Below the pieces are notes generated by a model, which worked only from the letters and a program-made list of their open reading frames with translations, made no database searches and was not told where the DNA came from. Positions 14,573 to 22,467 of a stretch of DNA of 26,754 nt are shown piece after piece (position 1 is the stretch's first letter; every line of letters starts with the position of its first letter). The position numbers were made by a program, and so were the translations under genes. This stretch comes from an uncultured Clostridia bacterium (GTDB lineage Bacteria > Bacillota > Clostridia > UBA1381): positions 1 through 26,754 of the forward strand of contig CAKSJU010000018.1 of the NCBI GenBank assembly GCA_934463455.1, given 5' to 3'.

Positions 14573-15598
14573 TTGAATTATGTCGAAATACCGGACACGG
14601 TGGACGTGTCAGTGCTTTTCGGAAGCTTTGATTCGAATTTGAAGCTTTTGGAAAAATCGCTCGGGGTTACGATTACCTCGCGCGATGGAAGTATAAAAAT
14701 AAACGGCGGGGAAGACGAGTGTGAAGATGCCGTAAGAGTGTTTAAAATACTTATGGAAATTATTGAAAAAGGCGATCGGATTGATGACCAGAAAATTCTT
14801 TACGCAGTGACAATGGTAAGGGAAAACGGCGGGTATGATCCGAAAATGCTGGGCGATGACTGTATTGCGGTAAATTCACACGGAACGCCGATAAAAACGA
14901 AAACTCTCGGTCAGAAGAAATATATAGAATCTATTAAGGAAAATACAATAGTGTTCGGCATAGGACCGGCAGGAACGGGAAAAACCTATCTTGCGGTGGC
15001 TATGGCAGTTACGGCTCTGAGAAATAAAGAAGTAAGCCGCATTATATTAACCAGACCGGCGATTGAAGCGGGAGAAAAGCTCGGCTTTCTTCCCGGAGAT
15101 TTGCAAAGCAAGGTTGACCCGTACTTAAGACCGCTGTACGACGGAATGTATGAAATGCTGGGTGCTGAGGGCTTTTTGAGACATCAGGAGCGCGGGATGA
15201 TAGAGGTTGCTCCGCTGGCATATATGCGTGGAAGAACGCTTGATAATGCGTTTATAATATTGGATGAGGCACAAAATACAACTCCGGAACAAATGAAAAT
15301 GTTCCTTACACGTATAGGCTTCGGCTCAAAGGCGATAGTAACCGGAGATGTTACACAAGTCGATTTGCCGGACGGCAAAAAATCGGGACTTAACGAAGCG
15401 CAGAGAATACTCGGCGGAATTGAAGGGATAGGCTTTTGCCGACTTACCGATAAAGACGTTGTGCGCCATCCGCTGGTACAAAAAATAATCAAAGCGTATG
15501 AAAAACACGAACAGGAGAAGAAAAATGACAGAATTGCTCATAGAGAACAATCAGGAAAAGGTAGAAATAGACAGCGAAATTCAAGAGACGATAAATAA
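14573..15598 (+). CDS. phoH: PhoH-family ATPase
   Basis: The 341-residue protein has an N-terminal KH-like part (1-75) and an ATPase domain with Walker A GPAGTGKT (131-138) and Walker B AFIILDEAQNTTPEQM. PhoH-like proteins are cytoplasmic NTPases with helicase-like folds that work with YbeY in RNA metabolism. The start is TTG at 14573, 9 bases after GAGGAG (14558-14563). Its last 74 bases overlap ybeY in another frame, and the overlapping tail (HEQEKKNDRIAHREQ) is hydrophilic and low in complexity. The HD-domain gene pgpH/yqfF, which separates phoH from ybeY in many Firmicutes, is missing. Confidence 0.95.
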   Translation: MNYVEIPDTVDVSVLFGSFDSNLKLLEKSLGVTITSRDGSIKINGGEDECEDAVRVFKILMEIIEKGDRIDDQKILYAVTMVRENGGYDPKMLGDDCIAVNSHGTPIKTKTLGQKKYIESIKENTIVFGIGPAGTGKTYLAVAMAVTALRNKEVSRIILTRPAIEAGEKLGFLPGDLQSKVDPYLRPLYDGMYEMLGAEGFLRHQERGMIEVAPLAYMRGRTLDNAFIILDEAQNTTPEQMKMFLTRIGFGSKAIVTGDVTQVDLPDGKKSGLNEAQRILGGIEGIGFCRLTDKDVVRHPLVQKIIKAYEKHEQEKKNDRIAHREQSGKGRNRQRNSRDDK

Positions 15599-16016
15599 AG
15601 CATGCGAAAAAACTCTGGAATATGAAAATTGCAGCTTTGACGCGCAAATAAGCGTCACAATTGTGGACAATGAAGAGATACAAAGGATAAACAAGGAATT
15701 TCGCAATAAAGATGCGGTAACAGATGTACTTTCCTTTCCGATGCTCGAATTTGACGAGGACGGAAATGCGGAGGACTGTGATTTTGATTTCGACGGCGAG
15801 GAGGCAGTGCTCGGAGATATTGTTATTTCGGCGGAACGTGCGGCGGAACAGGCAAAAAGCTACGGACATTCCTTTAAGAGAGAAATAGCTTTTCTGACCG
15901 TTCATTCAATGCTTCATCTTTTGGGATATGACCATGTAACAAGCGAGGAAGATGAAAAGGTTATGTTTACAAAGCAGGACGAAATTTTAAAACAGCTCGG
16001 GATAACCAGAGAGTAG
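15525..16016 (+). CDS. ybeY: Endoribonuclease YbeY
   Basis: The 163-residue protein has the zinc-binding signature TVHSMLHLLGYDH, with ligands H127, H131 and H137, and the upstream VTDVLSFPM motif. YbeY is a metal-dependent RNase involved in 16S rRNA 3' maturation and ribosome quality control. The start at 15525 follows AGGAGAAG; an in-frame extension back to 15498 would not have this site. It starts 74 bases inside phoH and ends 18 bases before dgkA. Confidence 0.95.
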   Translation: MTELLIENNQEKVEIDSEIQETINKACEKTLEYENCSFDAQISVTIVDNEEIQRINKEFRNKDAVTDVLSFPMLEFDEDGNAEDCDFDFDGEEAVLGDIVISAERAAEQAKSYGHSFKREIAFLTVHSMLHLLGYDHVTSEEDEKVMFTKQDEILKQLGITRE

Positions 16017-16034
16017 CTTTTGAGGGGCTTTTCT

Positions 16035-16499
16035 ATGAAAAATAAAAATTTTATCAAAAGCCTGTCGCATGCGTTTTGCGGAATAAAAGACGCATGCCGG
16101 GAGGAAAGAAATTTGAGAATTCATTTTGCCGCAGGAGTTATGGTTTGCGTTTTTGCGGCATTTTACGGCTTGAATAAAACAGAGTGGGCAGTTTTGATAT
16201 TAACGATTTCTGCAGTTATTACGGCGGAGCTTTTTAATACCGGAATTGAAAGGGCGGTTGATACCGCTACGGACGAAATAAAAGAGAGTGCAAAACTCGC
16301 AAAAGATTCGGCGGCGGGGGCGGTGCTTTGCTCGGCAATAGGTGCTGCGGCTGTCGGAGTATGCCTTTTCGGCGATATAAAAAAAATTACATACACATTA
16401 ATAAATATATTTACGGATGTACAAAATTCGATTTTTTTCGCGGCAGTGCTTGCCGTATGCATCGGATTTTTGGCATTTGCGGGCAAAAGGAGAAAATAA
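16035..16499 (+). CDS. dgkA: Undecaprenol/diacylglycerol kinase (DgkA family)
   Basis: The 154-residue integral membrane kinase carries the family residues E24 (REERNLRIH), E65 and E72 (AELFNTGIERAVD) and D91 (KLAKDSAAGAV). Gram-positive members mainly phosphorylate undecaprenol, recycling the lipid carrier for cell-wall synthesis. Membrane segments lie near 30-45, 50-68, 95-113 and 133-149; the last makes it somewhat longer than the smallest family members. The start at 16035 follows GAGGGG (16022-16027). A cytidine deaminase gene that often follows in this cluster is absent here. Confidence 0.93.
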   Translation: MKNKNFIKSLSHAFCGIKDACREERNLRIHFAAGVMVCVFAAFYGLNKTEWAVLILTISAVITAELFNTGIERAVDTATDEIKESAKLAKDSAAGAVLCSAIGAAAVGVCLFGDIKKITYTLINIFTDVQNSIFFAAVLAVCIGFLAFAGKRRK

Positions 16500-16506
16500 T
16501 TTTAAT

Positions 16507-17403
16507 ATGAAGAATAAAAATTTTAAATCGGGATTTGCGGCAATAATAGGTATGCCGAATGTCGGAAAATCAACCTTGCTTAACTTGATTGCGGGTCAAA
16601 AAATAGCTATTATATCGGACAAGCCGCAGACAACAAGAAACAAAATTCTGGCGATATATACAACAGAGAATGAACAGATAATTTTTACCGATACTCCCGG
16701 TATTCATAAGCCGCACAATAAATTGAGCGAGTATATGGTGCAGGTAGCAAAGGATTCGATGCAGGATACCGATGTGATAATATTTGTTGTTGATGCGTCA
16801 AAGGAAATTCACGAAACCGAAAGGAAAATTGCGGAACAGATAGCAAAAATAGGTCTGCCGTGTATTTTGGTAATAAACAAAATCGACTTAATCAGAAAAG
16901 AAAGGCTTCTTCCCATGATTGCGGATTACAGCAACTTGTACGACTTTGAGGAAATTGTTCCCATAAGTGCGAAAACGGGCGACGGAGCGGAGCTTTTGGT
17001 GGATAAAATAAGAAATTATCTTGAAGAGGGACCGCAGTTTTACGATGAAGATACCGTTACCGACCAGCCGGAAAAACAAATTGCGGCGGAAATAATAAGG
17101 GAAAAAATGCTGAGACTTTTGGATAAAGAGGTTCCGCACGGAATTGCAATAGGTATAGATAAAATGCAGGAGGGTGACAAAATCACTTCGATTTATGCTA
17201 CAATTTATTGCGAAAAAGCAAGCCATAAAGGAATTATTATCGGTAAAGGCGGAGAAATGCTTAAAAAAATAGGCTCTCTTGCACGCCGCGATATTGAAGA
17301 AATGCTTGATAAAAAAGTCTATTTGCAGCTGTGGGTAAAGATAAAGCAGGATTGGAGAAATTCCGATACTATGATTAAGAATTTCGGATACGAAAAAGAA
17401 TAG
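16507..17403 (+). CDS. era: GTPase Era
   Basis: Era binds the 3' end of 16S rRNA and helps assemble the small ribosomal subunit. The 298-residue protein has G1 GMPNVGKST (15-23), G3 DTPGIHKP, G4 NKID and G5 SAKTGDG, then the C-terminal KH domain with GIIIGKGGEMLKKIG. All motifs are intact and the length is typical. An AGGAGA site lies at 16488-16493, a little far from the ATG, inside the end of dgkA. yqzL and recO follow, as in Bacillus. Confidence 0.97.
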   Translation: MKNKNFKSGFAAIIGMPNVGKSTLLNLIAGQKIAIISDKPQTTRNKILAIYTTENEQIIFTDTPGIHKPHNKLSEYMVQVAKDSMQDTDVIIFVVDASKEIHETERKIAEQIAKIGLPCILVINKIDLIRKERLLPMIADYSNLYDFEEIVPISAKTGDGAELLVDKIRNYLEEGPQFYDEDTVTDQPEKQIAAEIIREKMLRLLDKEVPHGIAIGIDKMQEGDKITSIYATIYCEKASHKGIIIGKGGEMLKKIGSLARRDIEEMLDKKVYLQLWVKIKQDWRNSDTMIKNFGYEKE

Positions 17404-17454
17404 CCAAAATAATCTTGTTATATTATCTTCGTAAAAAGCTTAACATAGGTATGA

Positions 17455-17525
17455 GAGGTTTGACAGACCTCCGCGTATTTATTAATTGCTTTTTGTGCCG
17501 ATGCGTAGCGGCGGAACGGAGGTTT
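17455..17525 (+). promoter_or_regulatory. yqzL leader with alternative base pairing
   Basis: GACCTCCG (17466-17473) can pair either with GAGGTT just upstream (17455-17460, 5-base loop) or with CGGAGGTT (17517-17524), the yqzL ribosome site. The two pairings are exclusive. It may limit yqzL-recO translation; the effect is inference. Confidence 0.35.
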
Positions 17526-17527
17526 TT

Positions 17528-17665
17528 ATGGATACTGAGCTTTTGGCATGGAGCGCATTCAGATTAAACGGGAGTATAGAGGCTTACTTGCTGCATTTGA
17601 GTATTATGAGAATACTTTCGGAAACGGGGATAACAAATGGAAAAGACGAGAGGATTGATTATTAA
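17528..17665 (+). CDS. yqzL: YqzL-family small protein
   Basis: The 45-residue reading frame begins MDTELLAWSAFRLNGSIEAY, close to the YqzL family, whose members are about 45-50 residues long and lie between era and recO in Bacillus. No function is known. CGGAGG (17517-17522) provides an excellent ribosome site, and the final 29 bases overlap recO, indicating coupling. The matching position and size make a real gene likely despite its shortness. Confidence 0.82.
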   Translation: MDTELLAWSAFRLNGSIEAYLLHLSIMRILSETGITNGKDERIDY

Positions 17666-18377
17666 ACAATCCGATTACGGAGACGGAAACCGTATGCTGA
17701 CAATTTTCACCGAGGACTTTGGGATAATAAAAGCGGCGGTGTACGGAGTTAAAAGAGCGAAGAGCCGCCAATCGGCGGCTTCGCAGTTTTTGTCGTGGTC
17801 GGAATTTGTTCTTTACTTCGGCAGAGGTGATGTCGCTTCGGTAAATTCCGTAACTCCGATAGAAAGCTTTTTTCCTGTATGTGAAGATTTACAGAAGCTT
17901 TCGCTTTGCACTTATCTGTGCGATATTACATATCATATTCAGGCTCCGTCGCTGCCGGAACATAAGCTTTTGAGACTTATGCTCAACTCTTTTTATGCCT
18001 GCGCGTATACCGATACACCGATAAAAAAAATCAAGGCGGTGTATGAGCTTCGTCTTGCGGCGGAAATGGGATATATGCCCGTACTTTCCGGATGTGCCTC
18101 CTGCTGCGAAAAAAAGCCTCTTAAGTATTTTTCAGCTGCAAGGAACGGATTTATATGTGAGGATTGTCATTCGGCTGTTTCGGATGATATTGCTGTTTCG
18201 GAGGAGGCTTATAAGGCTGTCGGTTATATTCTGCTTTCCCACGAGAAAAAAATTTTTTCGTTTGATATAACCGACACCGCACTGGAGCAGGTCGGAAACA
18301 TTTCGGAGCGGTATATTATTTATTGTACGGAAAAAAATTTTTCTTCACTGGAATATCTTAAAAAAGTATTGACATAA
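17637..18377 (+). CDS. recO: DNA repair protein RecO
   Basis: RecO loads RecA onto SSB-coated single-stranded DNA with RecR in the RecFOR pathway. The 246-residue protein has an N-terminal OB fold (KTRGLIIKQSDYGDGNRMLTIF). A C-terminal helical domain contains a zinc-type four-cysteine site, C153-x-x-C156 (GCASC) and C174-x-x-C177 (ICEDC), as in many RecO proteins. It starts inside yqzL. The next gene's promoter lies over its last codons. Confidence 0.95.
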   Translation: MEKTRGLIIKQSDYGDGNRMLTIFTEDFGIIKAAVYGVKRAKSRQSAASQFLSWSEFVLYFGRGDVASVNSVTPIESFFPVCEDLQKLSLCTYLCDITYHIQAPSLPEHKLLRLMLNSFYACAYTDTPIKKIKAVYELRLAAEMGYMPVLSGCASCCEKKPLKYFSAARNGFICEDCHSAVSDDIAVSEEAYKAVGYILLSHEKKIFSFDITDTALEQVGNISERYIIYCTEKNFSSLEYLKKVLT

Positions 18378-18397
18378 TGCAAAAAAAATTGTAAAAT
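18369..18397 (+). promoter_or_regulatory. Sigma-A-type promoter overlapping the recO stop
   Basis: TTGACA (18369-18374), 17 bases, then TAAAAT (18392-18397). The -35 covers the last codons of recO. The leader that follows (18403-18434) is A-rich with three near-repeats of AAACAAA or AAAACAAA and no strong fold. Confidence 0.8.
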
Positions 18398-18459
18398 ATA
18401 GATAGAAACAAACAGAAACAAATAAAAACAAAATGAATCAAAAGCGGAAGTGAGGATTT

Positions 18460-18948
18460 ATGCCGAGAAGAGATAAGTACAATTATTATTTGGATATAGC
18501 CCAAACGGTTGCGGAGCGCGGAACCTGCCTGAGAAGAAATTACGGAGCAATAATCGTGAAGAACGACGAAATTATTTCGACGGGATATGTAGGGGCGCCG
18601 CGCGGCAGAAAGAACTGTATAGATTTGGGGTATTGCATACGCATGGAAATGGAAATTCCGCGCGGTGAACGCTATGAAATATGCCGAAGCGTGCATGCCG
18701 AAGCAAATGCAATTATTTCGGCAGAACGGCGGGATATGATTGACGCATGTCTCTATTTGGTCGGAATTGAAGCCGATACCGGCGAGTTTGTAAAAAACAG
18801 CAGCTGCTGCGCAATGTGCAAAAGAATGGTAATCAATGCAGGTATTGCAAAGGTAGTAATAAGAGATACAAAGGACGAGTACAGAGTTATCGACGTGAAC
18901 GAATGGATTGACGATGACGATTCACTTAAATTAACTTTAGGATATTAA
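18460..18948 (+). CDS. dCMP deaminase (ComEB-like)
   Basis: The 162-residue zinc enzyme should convert dCMP to dUMP for thymidylate synthesis. The zinc and catalytic motifs are H79-A-E81 (SVHAEANAI) and C117-x-x-C120 (SCCAMCKRMVINAGI). The usual Pro before the first Cys is replaced by Cys, a conservative-looking change that I believe occurs in related clostridial proteins. GAAGTGAGG precedes the start. It has its own promoter and lies 27 bases before the glycyl radical enzyme, so the two may be co-transcribed without an obvious functional link. Confidence 0.9.
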   Translation: MPRRDKYNYYLDIAQTVAERGTCLRRNYGAIIVKNDEIISTGYVGAPRGRKNCIDLGYCIRMEMEIPRGERYEICRSVHAEANAIISAERRDMIDACLYLVGIEADTGEFVKNSSCCAMCKRMVINAGIAKVVIRDTKDEYRVIDVNEWIDDDDSLKLTLGY

Positions 18949-18975
18949 ATTACAAAGGAAAGGCGTGTACATAAA

Positions 18976-21507
18976 ATGGCTGAATTTGAGCATGTGGATA
19001 TACCTATGAGCGACAGAGTAAAAAGAATGTTGGACAGGCTGCTTTTTCAGACTCCGGAGATAGAGGCGGACAGAGCGGTGCTTCTTACCGAGAGTTATAA
19101 GAATACGGAAAATTTGCCTATCATAAAAAGAAGAGCAATTGCTTTTGCATATATTCTTGAAAATATTCCGATTACAATCCGCGATGAAGAGCTTATTGTC
19201 GGAAGTGCGACAAAACATTCGAGAGGATGTCAGATATTCCCGGAATATTCATATAAATGGTTAACGGAGGAGTTTGATACAATACAAACCCGTTCGGCAG
19301 ATCCTTTTAATATTTCGGAAGAAACAAAAAATGAACTGCGTTCGATTGCCGGATATTGGGAGGGAAAAACAAACAGCGAACTGGCAGAATCCTATATGGC
19401 ACCCGAAACGCTTTGTGCCATGAAGCATAATATGTTCACTCCGGGTAACTATTTTTATAACGGTATCGGACATGTGACGGTAAATTACGGCAAGGTTTTG
19501 AAAATCGGCTATAAGGGCATTATGGCAGAAGCGGCATCCGAATTGATTAATGCGGATTGTGCCGATGCGGATTATCCGAAAAAGAGAGAATTTTTGGAAG
19601 CCGTAATAGTATGCTGTCAGGCTGTGATAGATTATGCCGAAAGATATGCGGAGCTTGCCGAGAGCATGGCAAAATCCGAAAAAGATATAAAAAGACAAAA
19701 AGAGCTTTTGAAAATAGCGGAAAACTGTAGAAGGGTTCCGGCAAACCCTGCTGAAAGCTTCTATGAAGCATGCCAGTCTTTCTGGTTTGTTCAGCTGCTT
19801 TTGCAGACCGAATCCAACGGACATTCAATTTCTCCGGGACGTTTCGACCAATACATGTACCCGTATTATAAAAAGGATATTGAAAGAGGTACGCTCACAA
19901 GAGAGCAGGCTCAGGAATATATCGACTGCGTTTGGATAAAACTGAACGATTTCCTCAAAGTGCGCGATAATGTGTCGTCAATGGGCTTTGCAGGCTACAG
20001 CCTTTTCCAGAATTTGTGCGTCGGCGGACAAACCACGGACGGAACGGACGCGACAAACGATTTGTCCTATTTGTGTATACAAGCGGCAATGCACACGCAG
20101 CTCCCGCAGCCGTCTTTTTCGGTAAGAATTTGGAACGGAACTCCGGACGAGCTTATTTTAAAATGTGCCGAGCTTACAAGAACGGGAGTGGGCTTGCCCG
20201 CATATTATAACGACGAGGTTATTATTCCGGCACTTATGAGCCGCGGACTTACCTTGGAGGACGCACGCGATTATAATATTATCGGATGCGTTGAGCCGCA
20301 GAAAGCGGGTAAAACCGACGGCTGGCACGATGCGGCATTCTTTAATATGTGCCGTCCGCTGGAGCTGGTATTCTCAAACGGAGAGGAAAATGGAGAAAAA
20401 GTCGGAATAGATACAGGCGATGTTACGCATATGAAAACCTTTGAGGAATTTTATGACGCTTATAAAAAACAAACTCATTACCAAATGAAATTAATGGTAA
20501 ATGCGGATAATGCCATAGATATTGCACATTCCGAACGCTGCCCGCTGCCTTTCCAGTCGTGCATGGTGGACGATTGTATAAAAAGAGGCAAGAGCATGCA
20601 GGAGGGAGGAGCCGTATATAATTTTACCGGTCCTCAGGGCTTTGGTATTGCCAATATGACCGACTCGCTTTATGCAATAAAGAAGCTTGTATATGACGAT
20701 AAAAAATATACAATGGCACAGATGAAAAAAGCTCTTGAAGATAACTTCGGCAAAGGCTTAAACGAAGAAGAGGCGCAGAAGCTCACAACTGCTGCGGTAA
20801 AAGAGCTTACAGGCAGGGGAGTTAGAGTTTCCGAAAAACAAATTGCCGAGATATTTAAATCATTTATTGACGGCAATTCCTCGGCTGATGAAAAAGCCTT
20901 TTACGATAAAATGCTTGAAGATATAGGAAACGTGCCGAAATACGGAAACGATATTCCCGAGGTTGACAGCTTTGCGCGTGATGTCGCATATGTTTACACA
21001 CGGGAAATTGAAAAGTATAAAAACCCCAGGGGCGGCATGTTCCACGCAGGACTTTATCCCGTTTCGGCAAATGTTCCTCTCGGACAGCAAACAGGTGCTA
21101 CTCCGGACGGAAGATTTGCACACACTCCGGTTGCGGACGGCGTTGGTCCCGGCTCGGGCAGAGATGTAAACGGACCGACCGCTGCGGCTAACTCGGTTGC
21201 AAGACTTGACCATGCAATTGCGTCAAACGGAACTTTGTATAACCAAAAATTCCACCCGTCGGCATTAAAGGGCATGGAGGGACTTTTTAAGTTCACTTCA
21301 TACATACGCGCGTTTTTCGACCAAAAAGGCATGCACGTGCAGTTTAATGTTGTAAGCCGTGAAACTTTACTTGACGCACAAAAACATCCGGAAAACTATA
21401 AAAATCTTGTTGTGAGAGTTGCCGGCTACAGTGCGCTGTTTACAACGCTGTCAAAATCGCTTCAGGACGATATTATAAACAGAACAGAACAGGCTTTCAA
21501 CAGATAA
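18976..21507 (+). CDS. Glycyl radical enzyme, B12-independent glycerol/diol dehydratase type
   Basis: The enzyme should use a stored glycyl radical to dehydrate a 1,2-diol (glycerol to 3-hydroxypropanal, or 1,2-propanediol to propanal) without oxygen. The 843-residue protein has the PFL-like barrel and the C-terminal radical loop VRVAGYSALF with Gly817. Residues equivalent to those around substrate in Clostridium butyricum DhaB1, recalled from memory, are all present: H166 (GIGHVTV), H283 and S284 (SNGHSISPGRFDQ), the thiyl Cys C438 and base E440 (IIGCVEPQKAGKT), and D452 (GWHDAAFF). It is longer than DhaB1 (about 787) because of an extra, charged helical stretch near 592-648. A different diol-like substrate remains possible. 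The activase follows 26 bases downstream. Confidence 0.88.
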   Translation: MAEFEHVDIPMSDRVKRMLDRLLFQTPEIEADRAVLLTESYKNTENLPIIKRRAIAFAYILENIPITIRDEELIVGSATKHSRGCQIFPEYSYKWLTEEFDTIQTRSADPFNISEETKNELRSIAGYWEGKTNSELAESYMAPETLCAMKHNMFTPGNYFYNGIGHVTVNYGKVLKIGYKGIMAEAASELINADCADADYPKKREFLEAVIVCCQAVIDYAERYAELAESMAKSEKDIKRQKELLKIAENCRRVPANPAESFYEACQSFWFVQLLLQTESNGHSISPGRFDQYMYPYYKKDIERGTLTREQAQEYIDCVWIKLNDFLKVRDNVSSMGFAGYSLFQNLCVGGQTTDGTDATNDLSYLCIQAAMHTQLPQPSFSVRIWNGTPDELILKCAELTRTGVGLPAYYNDEVIIPALMSRGLTLEDARDYNIIGCVEPQKAGKTDGWHDAAFFNMCRPLELVFSNGEENGEKVGIDTGDVTHMKTFEEFYDAYKKQTHYQMKLMVNADNAIDIAHSERCPLPFQSCMVDDCIKRGKSMQEGGAVYNFTGPQGFGIANMTDSLYAIKKLVYDDKKYTMAQMKKALEDNFGKGLNEEEAQKLTTAAVKELTGRGVRVSEKQIAEIFKSFIDGNSSADEKAFYDKMLEDIGNVPKYGNDIPEVDSFARDVAYVYTREIEKYKNPRGGMFHAGLYPVSANVPLGQQTGATPDGRFAHTPVADGVGPGSGRDVNGPTAAANSVARLDHAIASNGTLYNQKFHPSALKGMEGLFKFTSYIRAFFDQKGMHVQFNVVSRETLLDAQKHPENYKNLVVRVAGYSALFTTLSKSLQDDIINRTEQAFNR

Positions 21508-21533
21508 TCGGCGGCAGAACGGAGACAATAAAA

Positions 21534-22322
21534 ATGCGTGAATATGAAAATGTAAGCGGAAGAATTTTTGATATACAAAAATATTCAATCCATGACGGAC
21601 CGGGGATAAGAACGATTGTATTTTTGAAAGGATGTGCACTGCGCTGTCGTTGGTGCTGCAATCCGGAGTCGCAGGAATTTGAAATACAAACAATGATGTT
21701 CGGCGGAAAAGAAAAAACAGTCGGCAGAGATGTTACGGTCGGAGAAGTTATGGAGGAAGTAAAAAAGGATATACCCTATTACAGACGTTCGGGCGGCGGA
21801 GTAACGCTTTCGGGCGGAGAATCTCTGCTTCAGCCGGAATTTGCAACGGCACTGCTTAGAACTTGCAGGGAATGTGGGATAAATACGGCAATTGAAACAA
21901 CCGGATATGCAAAATTTGAGATAATAGAAAAATATCTTCCCTACCTTGATTATATATTAATGGATATAAAACATATAAATTCCGAAAAGCATAAGCTTTT
22001 CACCGGAAAAAACAATGAACTGATTCTTGAAAATGCAAAAAAAATTGCCGCAAGCGGGGCAAATTTGACTATTCGCGTTCCTGTTATCCCGGGATTTAAT
22101 AATACAAAAGAAGAAATAGGCGCGATTGCAAGCTTTGCAAAAAGCCTGATCGGCGTAAAGAATTTACACCTTTTGCCGTATCACCGTTTCGGCGAGGATA
22201 AATATAAGGGCTTGGGCAGAAAATATATGCTTGACGGAGTCGCGCTTAACAGTGACGAGCTTATGAACGAGCTTTTGGAAACTGCAAAAAAATCCGGTTT
22301 AAATTGTCGGATAGGCGGATAA
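21534..22322 (+). CDS. Glycyl radical enzyme activating enzyme (radical SAM)
   Basis: The enzyme should install the glycyl radical on the preceding dehydratase using a [4Fe-4S] cluster and S-adenosylmethionine. The 262-residue protein opens with IFDIQKYSIHDGPGIRTIVF. The cluster motif C34-x-x-x-C38-x-x-C41 (GCALRCRWCC) and the GGE-like SGGESLLQ at 93-100, where Ser replaces the usual Pro, follow. There is no ferredoxin-like Cys-rich insert after the cluster motif, which the longer (about 300-residue) activases such as DhaB2 carry, so it resembles the short pyruvate formate-lyase activase in size. GGAG lies upstream. It forms a two-gene module with the dehydratase. Confidence 0.92.
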   Translation: MREYENVSGRIFDIQKYSIHDGPGIRTIVFLKGCALRCRWCCNPESQEFEIQTMMFGGKEKTVGRDVTVGEVMEEVKKDIPYYRRSGGGVTLSGGESLLQPEFATALLRTCRECGINTAIETTGYAKFEIIEKYLPYLDYILMDIKHINSEKHKLFTGKNNELILENAKKIAASGANLTIRVPVIPGFNNTKEEIGAIASFAKSLIGVKNLHLLPYHRFGEDKYKGLGRKYMLDGVALNSDELMNELLETAKKSGLNCRIGG

Positions 22323-22379
22323 TAAAAAAAATATTCGTTGTCCGAAAAATACCCTCAAACGCAAATATACATAAAATCA

Positions 22380-22407
22380 TAGGGGACGATGTGGGCATCG
22401 TCCCCTA
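22380..22407. repeat. REP-like hairpin, copy 1
   Basis: TAGGGGACGATG (22380-22391) pairs perfectly over 12 bases with CATCGTCCCCTA (22396-22407), loop TGGG. It shares its core with the second hairpin 27 bases on. It lies between convergent genes and could end the activase transcript, but no T-run follows. Confidence 0.75.
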
Positions 22408-22434
22408 CATCAATTTGCATGCTTGTAAGTAAAA

Positions 22435-22458
22435 AGGGACGATTTGAGCATCGTCCCT
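22435..22458. repeat. REP-like hairpin, copy 2; pnp terminator on minus strand
   Basis: AGGGACGAT (22435-22443) pairs with ATCGTCCCT (22450-22458). The core differs from copy 1 by two loop bases. Read on the minus strand it is followed by TTTTTACTT, so it also serves as a good intrinsic terminator for pnp. Confidence 0.75.
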
Positions 22459-22467
22459 AAAATTATA

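Noticed and set aside
16035..16530. Near-identical first codons of dgkA and era (both MKNKNF)
   Set aside because: Short and A-rich; the match ends after six codons and can arise by chance.
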